A stretch of 58,780 nt of DNA from contig NZ_JALCBM010000018.1 of the NCBI RefSeq assembly GCF_028066395.1, forward strand, positions 1 to 58,780, in the 5' to 3' direction. The translations under genes and the position numbers were made by a program. This document shows, in pieces, positions 24,395 to 34,455 of this stretch. This DNA is from Ruegeria sp. (GTDB lineage Bacteria; Pseudomonadota; Alphaproteobacteria; Rhodobacterales; Rhodobacteraceae). The first letter of the stretch is position 1; each line of letters begins with the position of its first letter. The notes beneath the pieces are model-generated. The model was given only the letters and a program-made list of their open reading frames with translations, was not told where the DNA came from and made no database searches.

Positions 24395-27300
24395 ATAGAG
24401 CAGGCCCGACAGGCTGACCCCCAGCATCAGGATCACCGCCGCCCCGGCGACAAAGACCCCCAGCCCCATTTGCAGCGCCTTCGGGCCGTCCTCGCCGGGG
24501 TAGAAATCCGCGACCATCGCGAAGGGCGCGCCGGTCAGTGCAGGCCAGACCATCGAGGCCCCCAGCCACCCCATCAGCGCCAGCCCGGTGATCGTCACCG
24601 CGCCCCGCACCACCCGGTCGGGTGCCCGCAGCGCACGGCGCATGGCCGTCATCGGGCGCGCCACATCGTTCAGGATCGCCAGCAGCGCGGGCACCAGCAA
24701 CAGCACCAGCAACATGCCGAAGCCCAGCCCGTAAACCAGCGTGATCACCGTCGGTTTCAAAAACTGCGCCTGTTGCGAGGTTTCATACATCAGCGGCGTC
24801 AGCCCCAGAACCGTGGTCAGCGTGGTCAGCATGACCGGGCGCAGACGATCCGCCGTGCCCTCGACAATCGACGGCACCAGCCCGCGCTCGCGCTGATAGG
24901 CATCAATCGTGGTCACCAGCACAATCGAGTCGTTGATGATGATCCCCGTCATCCCCAGCAGGCCCACCACGGTGAACATGCTTAACGGCACATCCCACAG
25001 GTAATGCCCCCAGATCGCGCCCACCAACCCGAAGGGAATGATCGCCATCACCACCAAAGGCCGCGTCCAGCTGGCAAAGACCCAGGCCAGCACCAGATAG
25101 ATGCCGGTCAGGCACAGGATCAGGCCGGTGCGGGCCTCGGCCAGAAACTCATCCTCTTGCTCGCTCAGGCCCGCCATGCGCCATTCGACCTGCCGTTCCG
25201 AGGCAATGTTGGGCAGGATATCCTCGCGCAGGGCGCGGGCGATCTCGGCGGCTTGCGCCGGATCATCCTCGGAAATGTCGCCATTGACGGAAATGATCCG
25301 CAACCCATTCTCGCGCCTTATGGTCGAAAAGCCCGATTTCCGCTGGACCGAGACGATATCCGCCAGCGGCACATAGACCCCGTCGGGTGAGCGCATCAGC
25401 GTGCGTTCCAGAAAATCGGCGGTCAGCTCGGCCTCGGGCAGTTCCACGCGGATCTCGGTGCTGCGCGGGCCGTCGGGGAAGGTCGCGGCCTCGATCCCGT
25501 TCAGGCGATCCCGCAGCACCCGGCCCAGGGTTTCGATGCGAAAGCCCAGCGCCTCGCCCTGCGCGGTCATGTCCAGAATGAACTCTTCCTTGTCATAGGC
25601 CAGATTGTCCTCCAGCGCCGAAACCTCGGAATATTTGGACAGCGCGGTCTGCAAATCCTCGGACGCGGATTTCAGCGTGTTCACATCGGCGCCGAAGAAC
25701 TGGACGTCGATGGCATCGCCACCCGGCCCCGAGCGCCAGCCGCGGAAGGTGAGCAGTTCGACCTTGGGATGGCGCGGGACGAAATCCTGCAGCTCGCCCA
25801 CGAATTCGAAACTGGAATAGGGGCGCAGGTCGGCGTCGATCAGTTCAATGGAGATACCACCCAGCAGATCGGCATCCTTGCCATCCGCCGCCGCCAGCCC
25901 GAACCCGGCGGACCCGCCAACCTCGGCCAGCACATAATCGATGGGATTGCGACCGTGACGTTCTTCGTAAATCTGGCCCAGCTCTTCGGTGGCCTGCTGG
26001 ACCATATGCATCATTTCCAGCGTTTCCGCCCGCGTGGCGCCTTCGACCATGATGAAATTGCCGGTGACCGAGCCACGCTCGGGCGCGTTGAAGAACCGCC
26101 AGTTCACGTCGCCCCGGATGAACAGCGCGATCTGGCTGGCAAACACCACCAGCATCAGTGCCACAACCACGTAGCGCGCCCAGATGACCCAGGCGACCAG
26201 CGGGCGGAACAGGCTGTCACGCACCCAGCGGAAGCCCCGGTTCACCACCCGGTTGGGCCAGTCATACCAATGTTCCTTGGCCGAATGGGCGATGGCATGG
26301 GCCATGTGATTGGGCAGGATCAGGAAACATTCGATCAGCGAGGCGATCAGTACGGCGATGACGGTAAAGGGAATGTCGCGGATCAACTCTCCGAACCGGC
26401 CACCGATGGCGGTCAGGCCGAAAAAGGCAATCACGGTGGTCAGTGTTGCGGCAAATACCGGCATTGCCATGCGCCGCGCGGCGCGTTCGGCGGCCACCAC
26501 CGGGGGCTCGCCCAATCGGCGGGCGCGGAAATCGGCATGTTCGCCCACCACGATGGCGTCATCGACCACGATGCCCAGCGTGATGATCAGGCCAAACAGC
26601 GACACCATGTTGATCGACAGCCCGCCCAGATACATCAGCGCAATGGCCGCCGACATCGCCACCGGAATACCCGCCGCCACCCAAAAGGCGATGCGCGCAT
26701 TCAGGAACAGAAACAGCAGGCAGACCACCAGCCCCAGCCCGACCAGCCCGTTGTCGACCAGAATATCCAGACGGTCAGTAATGGCCTGCGCCCGGGTGCG
26801 GATCAGCTCAATCATGATGCCCTCGGGCAGGCTGGCCTGCAGCTCCTGCACCACGTCCTCGACCGTGCGCTGAATGTCGATGGCATCCCCCAGATTCGAG
26901 CGATCCACCCGGATCGACATCGCCGGGTTGTCACCGACAAAATAGCTGCGACTGCGGGCCACCCCTTCGATCCGGATCGTCGCCACATCACCCACAACCA
27001 GCTTGGAGCCATCGGCAAAGGTCCGCAGCGCGATGCCTTCGATTTCCTCGGGCGTGCGCTTTTCCGCGCCGGTGCGGATACGGGCATTGGCGCCGGTCAC
27101 GTCACCGGCAGGGCTGGCGGTGACCTCTGCCGCGATGGCCGAAGAGATCTCGGACATCGTGATGTCATTGGCGATCAGCTGCGCTGTCGGAACCTCGACT
27201 ACGATACGGGGGGCGGCCAGACCGCGGATCGTGGTCCGCGTCACGCCCGCCACGAACAGACGGCCGATCAGTTCATCGGTGAATTTCGCCAGTTGATCCG

Positions 27301-27766
27301 ATTCCACCGGCCCGGTGATGACCACATCCGTAACCCGATCCCGCCAGGCCGAGCGGCGAATGCTGGGTTCCTCGGCATCCTCGGGCAGGTTGGTCACGCT
27401 GTCGACGGCGGTTCTGACCTCTTCGACCGCGCGGGACATGTCCCAATTGGGCTCAAACTCGACATTGATACGGACGGACCCCTCGCGCGAGGTCGCCTCG
27501 GTGCCGCCAACCCCTTCGACCGCGCGCAGTGCCGGTTCCAGCAGTTGCACGATGCCGTTATCCACATCCTCGGCACCCGCGCCGTCCCATTCGACATCGA
27601 CATTGACGCTTTCCAGGATCACATCCGGAAAGAACTGCGCCCGCATGTTGGGAATGGCCGCCGCGCCCAGTACAAGCATGACCAGCAGCAGTAGGTTCGC
27701 GACCGTCCGGTGTCGGGTGAAGTAGCTGAGGATACCCCCCGCCGCGCCGGGAATGTCGCGCATCAT
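24365..27766 (-). CDS. RND efflux transporter permease (HAE1/AcrB-like)
   Basis: A 1133-residue inner-membrane proton-driven exporter. Topology is classical: one N-terminal helix ([19 protein letters not shown]), a large periplasmic loop, six helices, a second loop and a final block. The proton-relay aspartates are in the helix segment [17 protein letters not shown]. With the adaptor encoded five bases upstream it forms a tripartite pump; the outer-membrane channel is not encoded here. Substrate is unknown. No local regulator gene is seen. Confidence 0.94.
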   Translation of the reverse strand: MMRDIPGAAGGILSYFTRHRTVANLLLLVMLVLGAAAIPNMRAQFFPDVILESVNVDVEWDGAGAEDVDNGIVQLLEPALRAVEGVGGTEATSREGSVRINVEFEPNWDMSRAVEEVRTAVDSVTNLPEDAEEPSIRRSAWRDRVTDVVITGPVESDQLAKFTDELIGRLFVAGVTRTTIRGLAAPRIVVEVPTAQLIANDITMSEISSAIAAEVTASPAGDVTGANARIRTGAEKRTPEEIEGIALRTFADGSKLVVGDVATIRIEGVARSRSYFVGDNPAMSIRVDRSNLGDAIDIQRTVEDVVQELQASLPEGIMIELIRTRAQAITDRLDILVDNGLVGLGLVVCLLFLFLNARIAFWVAAGIPVAMSAAIALMYLGGLSINMVSLFGLIITLGIVVDDAIVVGEHADFRARRLGEPPVVAAERAARRMAMPVFAATLTTVIAFFGLTAIGGRFGELIRDIPFTVIAVLIASLIECFLILPNHMAHAIAHSAKEHWYDWPNRVVNRGFRWVRDSLFRPLVAWVIWARYVVVALMLVVFASQIALFIRGDVNWRFFNAPERGSVTGNFIMVEGATRAETLEMMHMVQQATEELGQIYEERHGRNPIDYVLAEVGGSAGFGLAAADGKDADLLGGISIELIDADLRPYSSFEFVGELQDFVPRHPKVELLTFRGWRSGPGGDAIDVQFFGADVNTLKSASEDLQTALSKYSEVSALEDNLAYDKEEFILDMTAQGEALGFRIETLGRVLRDRLNGIEAATFPDGPRSTEIRVELPEAELTADFLERTLMRSPDGVYVPLADIVSVQRKSGFSTIRRENGLRIISVNGDISEDDPAQAAEIARALREDILPNIASERQVEWRMAGLSEQEDEFLAEARTGLILCLTGIYLVLAWVFASWTRPLVVMAIIPFGLVGAIWGHYLWDVPLSMFTVVGLLGMTGIIINDSIVLVTTIDAYQRERGLVPSIVEGTADRLRPVMLTTLTTVLGLTPLMYETSQQAQFLKPTVITLVYGLGFGMLLVLLLVPALLAILNDVARPMTAMRRALRAPDRVVRGAVTITGLALMGWLGASMVWPALTGAPFAMVADFYPGEDGPKALQMGLGVFVAGAAVILMLGVSLSGLLYSRLSGRAGA

Positions 27767-27771
27767 CGCCG

Positions 27772-29223
27772 TCAGCCTCCGGCCCGGGTTTCAAGCCGCT
27801 GGACAAGGGCGACGGGCACGCTGGTTTGCTGAAGCTGGCCCAGCACCCGATCCTTGACCGCCTGCGGCATCCGCGCGCTGGCCTCGACCTGCGCCACCAG
27901 TTCGGCGCGTTTTTCATCCGACAGTTCGACCATATCGGGCTGGGCCACACTGGCCTCAACCCGCAGCGGACGCACCCGGACGCCTGATCCCAGCAGCGGA
28001 GTGCGACCAATCACAACCTCGCGCCCGGCCAGCCCTTCGCCACGCAGCAGCACCTCATCCCCTTGTCGGCGGACCAGTTGCACAGGCAACGGCTCCAACC
28101 GGTCATCTGCGCCCAGCACCAGCACATTCCCCGTGGCGTCCAGCACCGATGAGGGCAAGCGCACCACATTGTCCAGCGCCTGTTCTTCGACCGAAACAGT
28201 AACGAAATCGCCCGGTTTGAATCCCGGCGCATCGTCAAGGCGGGCATAGACCAGACGCCCGGTCTGCCCCTCACCCGCAGCGCCGCTGTCGCGGCTGATC
28301 CGCCCGGTAGCGACCAGATCGGTTCCTGTGACCTCAAGCGAGACAGTCACCGGCGCAGAGATCAGATCGCCCTCGTCATCCAGCAGCCGCACGAATTGCG
28401 CGGTCGATATGCGAAAGGCGACCTCCAAGGCGTTGGGATCAACCAGTTCCGCCAGTTTTTCATTGGCCGAGACCAAACGCCCTTCGACCAGCGTAACCTC
28501 GGTCAATGTTCCGGCGAAACGGGCGTGAATGGTCATGTCACCCAAATCACGCTCGGCCCCTTCAAGGGCGATCCGGGCGCGGGCCAGCAGAGTTGTTGCC
28601 TGATCGACCCGCGATTCAGCCTGCGCCAGACCGATCCGGCTGGACAACACCGCCTGATGGGCCGAGGTCGCGGCCAGTTCAGCCTCTTCCACGGCAGCCG
28701 CCGCACCGACGCCGCGTTCCTGCAAATCACGCTGACGTTGCAGGGCGCGGTCGCGCAATGCGGCCTGAGCTTGCGCCGATTTCAACTCATCCTGCGCCAG
28801 CAGCAGGGATCGTTCGGCATCGCGTTCTTCGAATTGTGCATCCAGCAGGTCGGATTTGGCCCGATCCAGCGCCGATTGCGCATCTGCCGGGTCAAGCCGG
28901 ACCAGCAATTCGCCGGCGGACACCGAGCCGCCATCCTGAAAATCATCGGCCAGCGCCACGACACGTCCGCCAAGGGCTGCGCGCAGCTCCAACCGGCGGC
29001 GGCTTTGGACCTGACCGAATGCCTCAAGATAAGGGGTTACCGTTTCCGGTTCCGCCGTGCGGACGCTGACGGCAAACACCCGCTCGCGCGCTTCGGGCGC
29101 ACGGTCATCGCGGGCCAGCACGTCCTGCACCGCGCCTGCGATCATCTGAACAGCCACAAACAGCAGGGCCAGCGTCAGCGACGCCAAAAAGACACCCAGA
29201 AGACTCTGCCGCAAGAATCGCAT
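27772..29223 (-). CDS. RND efflux periplasmic adaptor subunit (HlyD/MFP family)
   Basis: A 483-residue membrane-fusion protein. It has an N-terminal membrane anchor (residues about 8-30), a lipoyl-like half motif (LGGRVVALADDFQDGGSVSAGELLVRLD), a long coiled-coil hairpin rich in A, Q, R and L, the second lipoyl half (IHARFAGTLTEVTLVEGRLVSANEKL) and beta-barrel domains. It links the adjacent RND permease to an outer-membrane channel. The C-terminal ~50 residues (VELSDEKRAELVAQVEAS) form an unusual extra helical tail. Confidence 0.93.
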   Translation of the reverse strand: MRFLRQSLLGVFLASLTLALLFVAVQMIAGAVQDVLARDDRAPEARERVFAVSVRTAEPETVTPYLEAFGQVQSRRRLELRAALGGRVVALADDFQDGGSVSAGELLVRLDPADAQSALDRAKSDLLDAQFEERDAERSLLLAQDELKSAQAQAALRDRALQRQRDLQERGVGAAAAVEEAELAATSAHQAVLSSRIGLAQAESRVDQATTLLARARIALEGAERDLGDMTIHARFAGTLTEVTLVEGRLVSANEKLAELVDPNALEVAFRISTAQFVRLLDDEGDLISAPVTVSLEVTGTDLVATGRISRDSGAAGEGQTGRLVYARLDDAPGFKPGDFVTVSVEEQALDNVVRLPSSVLDATGNVLVLGADDRLEPLPVQLVRRQGDEVLLRGEGLAGREVVIGRTPLLGSGVRVRPLRVEASVAQPDMVELSDEKRAELVAQVEASARMPQAVKDRVLGQLQQTSVPVALVQRLETRAGG

Positions 29224-29329
29224 GTATTATTCACCCCGGTTGCAATGGGCTGCCTGCCGCAAAATGTAGCTGGACGGCGAAATATGCCAAGCCACAAAGC
29301 GGTTATGAGAAGTTGAACGTTGGACCAGT

Positions 29330-29872
29330 CTACTTCCGTCGCAGATGTTCGTCCAATCGGGGCATGATTTCCACGAAATTGCAGGGGCGATGCCGATAAT
29401 CCAGCTGTTTTTCCAGAATCGCATCCCAGGCATCCTTGCAGGCCCCGGGGCTGCCCGGCAGGGCGAACAGATAGGTGCCCCCGGCCACGCCACCCGTGGC
29501 GCGCGACTGTACCGCCGAGGTGCCGATCTTTTCCATCGACACCATGGTGAAGACGGTCCCGAACGCCTCGATTTCCTTGTCATAGACGTCGCGATGCGCC
29601 TCGACCGTCACGTCGCGACCGGTCAGCCCGGTGCCACCGGTCGAGATCACCACGTCGATCTCCGGGTCGGCGATCCACAGGCGCAGCTGGGCCGCGATCT
29701 GGGTGCGTTCGTCATGGATGATCTGCCGGTCCACCAGAACATGCCCGGCCCGTTCGATCCGGTCGGCCAATGTCTGGCCCGAGCGGTCCTCGGCCAGCGT
29801 CCGCGTGTCCGAGACGGTCAGAACCGCCACACGGACGGGAATGAATTCCATGGTTTCGTCAATACGCGACAT
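29330..29872 (-). CDS. moaB: Molybdenum cofactor biosynthesis protein B
   Basis: A 180-residue MoaB/MogA-type protein with the MoCF-binding motif VISTGGTGLTGRDVT and N-terminal VAVLTVSDTRTLAEDRSGQTL. It adenylates molybdopterin before molybdate insertion. It is the last gene of the uracil-DNA glycosylase operon, six bases after the LysE gene, and so is separated from the fdhD-moeA cofactor operon by about 16 kb. Confidence 0.93.
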   Translation of the reverse strand: MSRIDETMEFIPVRVAVLTVSDTRTLAEDRSGQTLADRIERAGHVLVDRQIIHDERTQIAAQLRLWIADPEIDVVISTGGTGLTGRDVTVEAHRDVYDKEIEAFGTVFTMVSMEKIGTSAVQSRATGGVAGGTYLFALPGSPGACKDAWDAILEKQLDYRHRPCNFVEIMPRLDEHLRRK

Positions 29873-29878
29873 GTGGCG

Positions 29879-30499
29879 TCAGGCCTTTTCCAGAATGGCA
29901 AGCCGGATCGCGAGGGCGGCAAAGATACCCCCCGTGATCCAGCCCAGAATGCGCGAGGCGCGCGGGTTCGAGATCAGCACCTTCCCGGCCCCACCGGCAA
30001 AGATGCCGACCAGACCGTTCACCACGAACCCTCCAACCGCGATGATCACGCCGAAAATCAGGAACTGCGGCAGGATCGGGCCTATAGCGGGGTTAACGAA
30101 TTGCGGGATGAAGGCCAGCACGAACAGGATCACCTTGGGGTTGGTCAGGTTGACCAGCATCCCGTCGCGAAAGGCCGACCGTGCGGGCCTGCCCGGCGCA
30201 TCTGCCGCAATCGCTCCGTTCCGAATGGCGCCCCACGCCAGATACAGCAGATAGGCCACGCCGACCCAGCGGATCACGTCGAACAGCCATGGTAAAGCCG
30301 CAACCGCCGCGCCAAGGCCAAGCCCGGCCAGCAGAACATGCACTATCAACCCAGCCGAGACCCCTGCACTGGCGGCCATCGCGGGCCGCGCACCGGACCG
30401 CAGCCCTTGGCCGAAACAGAACATCATGTCGGCACCGGGGGTAAAGTTCAGCGCCATGGCCGCAGGGATGAAGGCCAGCAGGGTTACGGTTTCGATCAT
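29879..30499 (-). CDS. LysE family amino acid exporter
   Basis: A 206-residue membrane protein with about six hydrophobic helices and the LysE/RhtB signature near the N-terminus (ALNFTPGADMMFCFGQGLRSG) and the segment MLVNLTNPKVILFVLAFIPQFV. These proteins export amino acids or related metabolites; the substrate is unknown. The ATG at 30499 overlaps the end of the phosphoesterase gene, with AGGTGAA just upstream. Confidence 0.9.
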   Translation of the reverse strand: MIETVTLLAFIPAAMALNFTPGADMMFCFGQGLRSGARPAMAASAGVSAGLIVHVLLAGLGLGAAVAALPWLFDVIRWVGVAYLLYLAWGAIRNGAIAADAPGRPARSAFRDGMLVNLTNPKVILFVLAFIPQFVNPAIGPILPQFLIFGVIIAVGGFVVNGLVGIFAGGAGKVLISNPRASRILGWITGGIFAALAIRLAILEKA

Positions 30500-31095
30500 G
30501 CGTTCACCTCGAACCAATTGGGGGTAGGGCCAAGATTGGCGATCTGCGTGCGCCCGATGGACCCGCGATAACCCCAGCTGTCATGAATATGGCCGCAAAA
30601 GGCATAGGCGGGCTGGATACGTTCGATGGCATCGCGCACCGCGACCGAGCCCACCGACATACCTTGCGATGTCCGGTCGCCATACCCCTTGGGCGGAGAA
30701 TGCACGATCAGAATATCCGCACCCTCGCACCGATCCAGCAATTCGGCAGCGGCACCTTCGGTCAGGTCGCAGGACCAATCGCCGAAGGGTGTGACCGGCA
30801 CACCGTACCCCAGCCCGAACAGGCGCAGCCCGTCCAGTGTCATGCCCGCGCCGTGCAGCACATGCACGCCGTCAGGGGCAGCCTCGGTCAGTTCCTCGGC
30901 GCTTTCGGCGTTGCCGGGCACCAGAACCAGCGGGGTTGTGATGCCTGACAGCATCCCCATCGCCTCATCCAGACCCTGCCGCATGTTGCAATAATCCCCG
31001 GCCCCGATGACCAGATCCGCCTCGGCGCTGGCCGTCACCAGATCGGCAGCGCGGTTGCGGGCCATATGCAGGTCGGAAAAGGCCAGAACCTTCAT
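30496..31095 (-). CDS. Calcineurin-like metallophosphoesterase
   Basis: A 199-residue cytoplasmic enzyme. Metal-binding motifs appear in order: FSDLH (6-10), GAGDYCN (31-37), GNAE (61-64), VHSPP (131-135) and GHIHDS (168-173), matching the calcineurin-like superfamily (D-x-H, GD, GNH/E, GH-x-H). Substrate unknown. Start ATG at 31095 overlaps the uracil-DNA glycosylase gene by four bases; its own end overlaps the LysE gene. Confidence 0.9.
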   Translation of the reverse strand: MKVLAFSDLHMARNRAADLVTASAEADLVIGAGDYCNMRQGLDEAMGMLSGITTPLVLVPGNAESAEELTEAAPDGVHVLHGAGMTLDGLRLFGLGYGVPVTPFGDWSCDLTEGAAAELLDRCEGADILIVHSPPKGYGDRTSQGMSVGSVAVRDAIERIQPAYAFCGHIHDSWGYRGSIGRTQIANLGPTPNWFEVNA

Positions 31096-31856
31096 GATCC
31101 GGCCCCCAGCTTGGCCCGCAGCTCCAAAAGATCGGCCCAGGCCTGCCGTTTCATCTGCGGCTGGCGCAGCAGGTAGGCGGGGTGGAACATCGGGATCACC
31201 GGCAGGCCCAGCGCCTGATCCCAGCGCCCGCGCAGCCTTGTGATGCCGCGTTTGCCCAGCACCGCCTGACAGCTGATATTGCCCATCACCACCAGCACCT
31301 CGGGCTTGGCCAGCGCGATGTGGCGGTCCAGAAATGGCTTCATCATCCCGATCTCTTCGGGTTTGGGGTCGCGGTTCTGCGGCGGCCGCCACGGCAGCAC
31401 ATTGGTGATGTAGACGTTTTGCGTGCGATCCAGATCAATCGCCGCCAGCATCCGGTCCAGCAATTGCCCGGCGCGCCCGACAAAGGGCTTGCCCTCGCGG
31501 TCCTCATCCCGGCCAGGGGCCTCGCCCACGATCATCACCGGCGCGCCGGGAGTGCCATCGGCAAACACCAACTGCCGCGCGCCGCGTTTCAGATCGCACA
31601 GATCAAACGCATCCATCGCCGCACGCAGCTCGGGCAGCGACCCGGCGGATTTCGCCGCCTGCTGCGCCATTGCAGCGGCATCCACCTGTGCGGGCTTGGC
31701 CGGGGCCGCAGCCGCCGCCGGTTTCTTCGCCTTGGGTGCAGTGTCTGGCAGCGCATACCGATCGACCGGAGCGTCCCCGATCGCGTCGGTCACGCCCAGT
31801 TCGACCTGCCATTCCAGCAGGGCGCGCGCAGTGAGATGATCCAGGCCCGATTCCAT
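31092..31856 (-). CDS. Uracil-DNA glycosylase, family 4-like, lacking the usual cluster cysteines
   Basis: A 254-residue protein: an alanine/proline-rich N-terminal ~75 residues, then a UDG domain with VGEAPGRDEDREGKPFVGRAG (motif 1 region, from about 110) and MFHPAYLL (motif 2, about 223-230). It removes uracil from DNA to start base excision repair. Canonical family 4 enzymes bind a 4Fe-4S cluster with four cysteines; here only C87 aligns with one of them, while F84, W156 and M171 or M172 occupy the other places. The alphaproteobacterial subgroup may be cluster-free. First gene of the moaB operon. Confidence 0.88.
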   Translation of the reverse strand: MESGLDHLTARALLEWQVELGVTDAIGDAPVDRYALPDTAPKAKKPAAAAAPAKPAQVDAAAMAQQAAKSAGSLPELRAAMDAFDLCDLKRGARQLVFADGTPGAPVMIVGEAPGRDEDREGKPFVGRAGQLLDRMLAAIDLDRTQNVYITNVLPWRPPQNRDPKPEEIGMMKPFLDRHIALAKPEVLVVMGNISCQAVLGKRGITRLRGRWDQALGLPVIPMFHPAYLLRQPQMKRQAWADLLELRAKLGAGS

Positions 31857-31940
31857 ACGATCAATTTACCTGCCTGAGAGCCGATGGAAAGCGAATAGAC
31901 CTTGCCATGGCGCTCGGTCGCACCGACCATTGTATCTACC

Positions 31941-32573
31941 ATGGTTTCATTCGTGCGAATTTTATTGGTCAGCGTACTGCTGTTCCTGACCAGCGGGCCG
32001 TCCGCATTGGCCCAGCTGCACGGCAGGGATGGGCAATGCCGCGCCGGTCAGCTGCAGTGTGGGCGTGGCTGCTGCCCCGCCGGACAAAGATGCAGCTTCG
32101 ATGGCCGCTGCATCCCGCCCGGTCACACCTATTGCGGCGGCGGACGCACCTGCGGCCCGTTCGAACGCTGCGTCGCGGGCGGCGCACGCTGCGCACCTGC
32201 GGGGGCCAATAAATGCACGTCACGCCTTGATTGCCCCGGCGGTCATATCTGCAACGGGCGCAGAGAATGCGAACGGATCACGCCGGAATTCGATCCGGGC
32301 ACAGCGAACCGAAGGCTGCCCAGCGTCTGCGACAATGGCTCGGTCTGCGCCGCCGGATCATCCTGCCTGCCGGGCGGAGGATGCACCGAACCCGGCTGGT
32401 ATCTGTGCGAGGAAACCGGATCGCAATGCCGCACCGGGTTCAAATGTTCGCAGCATCAGGGCTGCGTCCCGATCAAGGCCATCGACTGCGGCTATGGCAA
32501 ATGGTGCAAACCCGGCGAGCAATGCCTGCCCGGCGGCGGGTGCGAGAAACTGCCCGAGGGGACGGAACCTTAG
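31941..32573 (+). CDS. Secreted cysteine-rich protein with six four-cysteine modules
   Basis: A 210-residue protein with a signal peptide (hydrophobic core VRILLVSVLLFLTSG, likely cut after ALAQ at about residue 25). The mature part has 26 cysteines arranged as six modules of C-x5/6-C-x5-C-x5/6-C, mostly joined by seven-residue linkers that often contain a PG or PAG turn; the first module has an extra CC pair. Glycines and prolines fill the loops. This implies a disulfide-stapled extracellular or periplasmic protein. No enzyme motif is seen and I do not recognise a named family. ATG at 31941 is chosen for the signal peptide. Confidence 0.75.
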   Translation: MVSFVRILLVSVLLFLTSGPSALAQLHGRDGQCRAGQLQCGRGCCPAGQRCSFDGRCIPPGHTYCGGGRTCGPFERCVAGGARCAPAGANKCTSRLDCPGGHICNGRRECERITPEFDPGTANRRLPSVCDNGSVCAAGSSCLPGGGCTEPGWYLCEETGSQCRTGFKCSQHQGCVPIKAIDCGYGKWCKPGEQCLPGGGCEKLPEGTEP

Positions 32574-32633
32574 GTTGCCTACACGCGCGGACCTTCTTAT
32601 AAGCGGCCCGATTGTCAGACAGGAGCCCGCCAC

Positions 32634-33569
32634 ATGCGTTTCGCCCATCGTCACCTTCTTGGCATCGAGCATCTGTCGCAATCCGATATCACCGCCATTC
32701 TGGATCTGGCCGAGAAATATGTCGACCTGAACCGGCAATCGGCCAAACATTCCGACGTGCTGTCGGGGCTGACACAGATCAACATGTTCTTCGAGAACTC
32801 GACCCGCACGCAGGCCAGCTTCGAACTGGCGGGCAAACGGCTGGGCGCGGATGTGATGAACATGGCGATGCAGGCCAGTTCGATCAAAAAGGGCGAGACG
32901 CTGATCGACACGGCGATGACGCTGAACGCGATGCACCCCGATCTTCTGGTGGTGCGGCACCCACATTCCGGCGCGGTCGATCTGCTGGCGCAGAAGGTGA
33001 ATTGCGCCGTGCTGAACGCAGGCGACGGGCGGCATGAGCATCCAACGCAGGCGCTTCTGGATGCACTGACCATTCGTCGCGCCAAGGGCCGCCTGCACCG
33101 GCTGAACATCGCCATCTGCGGAGATGTCGCGCATTCCCGCGTGGCCCGGTCGAACCTGATCCTGCTGGGCAAGATGGAAAACCGTATCCGGCTGATTGGC
33201 CCTCCGACCCTTGTGCCCGGCCAATTCGCCGAGTTCGGTGCCGAGATTTATGACGACATGAACGAGGGTCTGAAAGACGTCGATGTCGTGATGATGCTGC
33301 GCCTTCAGAAGGAACGGATGGATGGTGGCTTTATCCCGTCTGAGCGCGAATACTATCACCGCTACGGGTTGAACGCAGAAAAGCTGGCGCTGGCCAAACC
33401 CGATGCCATCGTCATGCATCCCGGCCCGATGAACCGGGGGGTCGAGATTGACGGCACGCTGGCCGACGACATCAACCGGTCCGTCATTCAAGAGCAGGTG
33501 GAAATGGGCGTCGCCGTCCGCATGGCCGCGATGGAACTGCTGGCCCGCAACCTGACCGAGGTCGCATGA
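32634..33569 (+). CDS. pyrB: Aspartate carbamoyltransferase catalytic subunit
   Basis: Catalyses carbamoyl phosphate plus aspartate to carbamoyl aspartate, the committed step of pyrimidine synthesis. At 311 residues it has the carbamoyl-phosphate loop [11 protein letters not shown] (54-64), HPTQ (136-139), and the aspartate-binding RLQKER region. An AGGAG site precedes the ATG. It leads a tightly overlapping operon. No regulatory subunit pyrI follows; instead two small membrane proteins and a non-catalytic dihydroorotase follow, as in bacteria where the pseudo-dihydroorotase holds the PyrB trimers together. Confidence 0.95.
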   Translation: MRFAHRHLLGIEHLSQSDITAILDLAEKYVDLNRQSAKHSDVLSGLTQINMFFENSTRTQASFELAGKRLGADVMNMAMQASSIKKGETLIDTAMTLNAMHPDLLVVRHPHSGAVDLLAQKVNCAVLNAGDGRHEHPTQALLDALTIRRAKGRLHRLNIAICGDVAHSRVARSNLILLGKMENRIRLIGPPTLVPGQFAEFGAEIYDDMNEGLKDVDVVMMLRLQKERMDGGFIPSEREYYHRYGLNAEKLALAKPDAIVMHPGPMNRGVEIDGTLADDINRSVIQEQVEMGVAVRMAAMELLARNLTEVA

Positions 33570-34084
33570 ACAAGCAGACCATCGCCCCCCACGAACGCGG
33601 CGTGGTGCGCCTGTTCGCGCTGGACATGCGCCCGGAAGAGGCGAAGTTCCTGCGCGAACCCGGTGCCGCCGAACAGGTTCTGGGCGTCGCCGGGCTTGAC
33701 CCGGAACAGATCGACATTTTCCCGGTCTCGGACCTCGAAGACCTCGGGCTCTATGGCTACCTGAACGAGGGCTGCGGTGTATCTGGGGATCAACTGGACC
33801 GGGTCGCGCTGAAAGCCATCGACGGCTGGGTCATGGTCCTGCGCAGCGCCGCGTTCCACGGGCGACCGGCCACGCTGATCCCCGACCGCCGCATCCGCCT
33901 GATCGGGCTTTACACCGAAGAGGCGACAAACTGGACCGGCAGCCCGATCCCCACCGAGAGCGCCAAGCCGTTCTCGGCGCCGCAAACTCCGGTTGTCAGC
34001 GACACACCGCGCCGCATCGGCTTGGCCCTGATCGTGGTGCTGGCCATTCTGCTGATCGGAGGTGCCCTGTGGCTGATCCGATAA
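33566..34084 (+). CDS. Hypothetical C-terminally anchored protein in pyr operon
   Basis: A 172-residue protein with a soluble N-terminal domain of about 120 residues (contains [23 protein letters not shown] and [14 protein letters not shown]), a polar linker with several prolines, and one C-terminal membrane helix ([21 protein letters not shown]). The orientation is probably N-terminal domain in the cytoplasm. It overlaps pyrB by four bases and the next gene by 16 bases. No family recognised; conserved placement is the only clue. Confidence 0.75.
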   Translation: MNKQTIAPHERGVVRLFALDMRPEEAKFLREPGAAEQVLGVAGLDPEQIDIFPVSDLEDLGLYGYLNEGCGVSGDQLDRVALKAIDGWVMVLRSAAFHGRPATLIPDRRIRLIGLYTEEATNWTGSPIPTESAKPFSAPQTPVVSDTPRRIGLALIVVLAILLIGGALWLIR

Positions 34085-34455
34085 GTTTTGCTGCCGACAA
34101 AGGGACCTACATCCGCACAAACGCATGGCTCGCCGCCGCAGCCATGGCGGGCGCAATGATCGTGCTGTGGCTGATCGGCAATCCGTATATCTGGACCGGC
34201 GCACCCGCTGGGCTGGCCGCCATCGGGCTGCGCGCGTGGTATCTGGCCTCCGAAGAACTGACCGCCACGTGGCAGATGACCGACACCACGCTGACCGGAC
34301 CCGGCCCGCGCAAGGTGCCGCTGAACCAGATACAGGCGGTCAACACCATGGGCAGCTATGTGCAGATCGTTACCAAAACCGGCGACAAGCATCTGATCAA
34401 GTATCAAGCCAACCCCGCCACCACCAAAGCCGCCATCGAAAGGGCAATGTCATGA
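34069..34455 (+). CDS. Bacterial PH-domain-like membrane protein
   Basis: A 128-residue protein beginning at a GTG inside the preceding gene. Two hydrophobic segments (about 20-36 and 43-60) are followed by a compact beta-rich domain (LTATWQMTDTTLTGPGPRKVPLNQI, SYVQIVTKTGDKHLIKY). That matches bPH2/YdbS-like domains, which look like lipid- or protein-binding folds. It overlaps the pseudo-dihydroorotase start by four bases (ATGA). Function unknown; position between pyrB and plsY invites a link to membrane lipid synthesis. Confidence 0.75.
   Translation: MADPISFAADKGTYIRTNAWLAAAAMAGAMIVLWLIGNPYIWTGAPAGLAAIGLRAWYLASEELTATWQMTDTTLTGPGPRKVPLNQIQAVNTMGSYVQIVTKTGDKHLIKYQANPATTKAAIERAMS

Noticed and set aside
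25769-27694. A 641-codon open frame on the plus strand opposite the RND permease
   Set aside because: Composition is typical of an antisense shadow (H, Q, D, R-rich) and the minus-strand gene is unambiguous.
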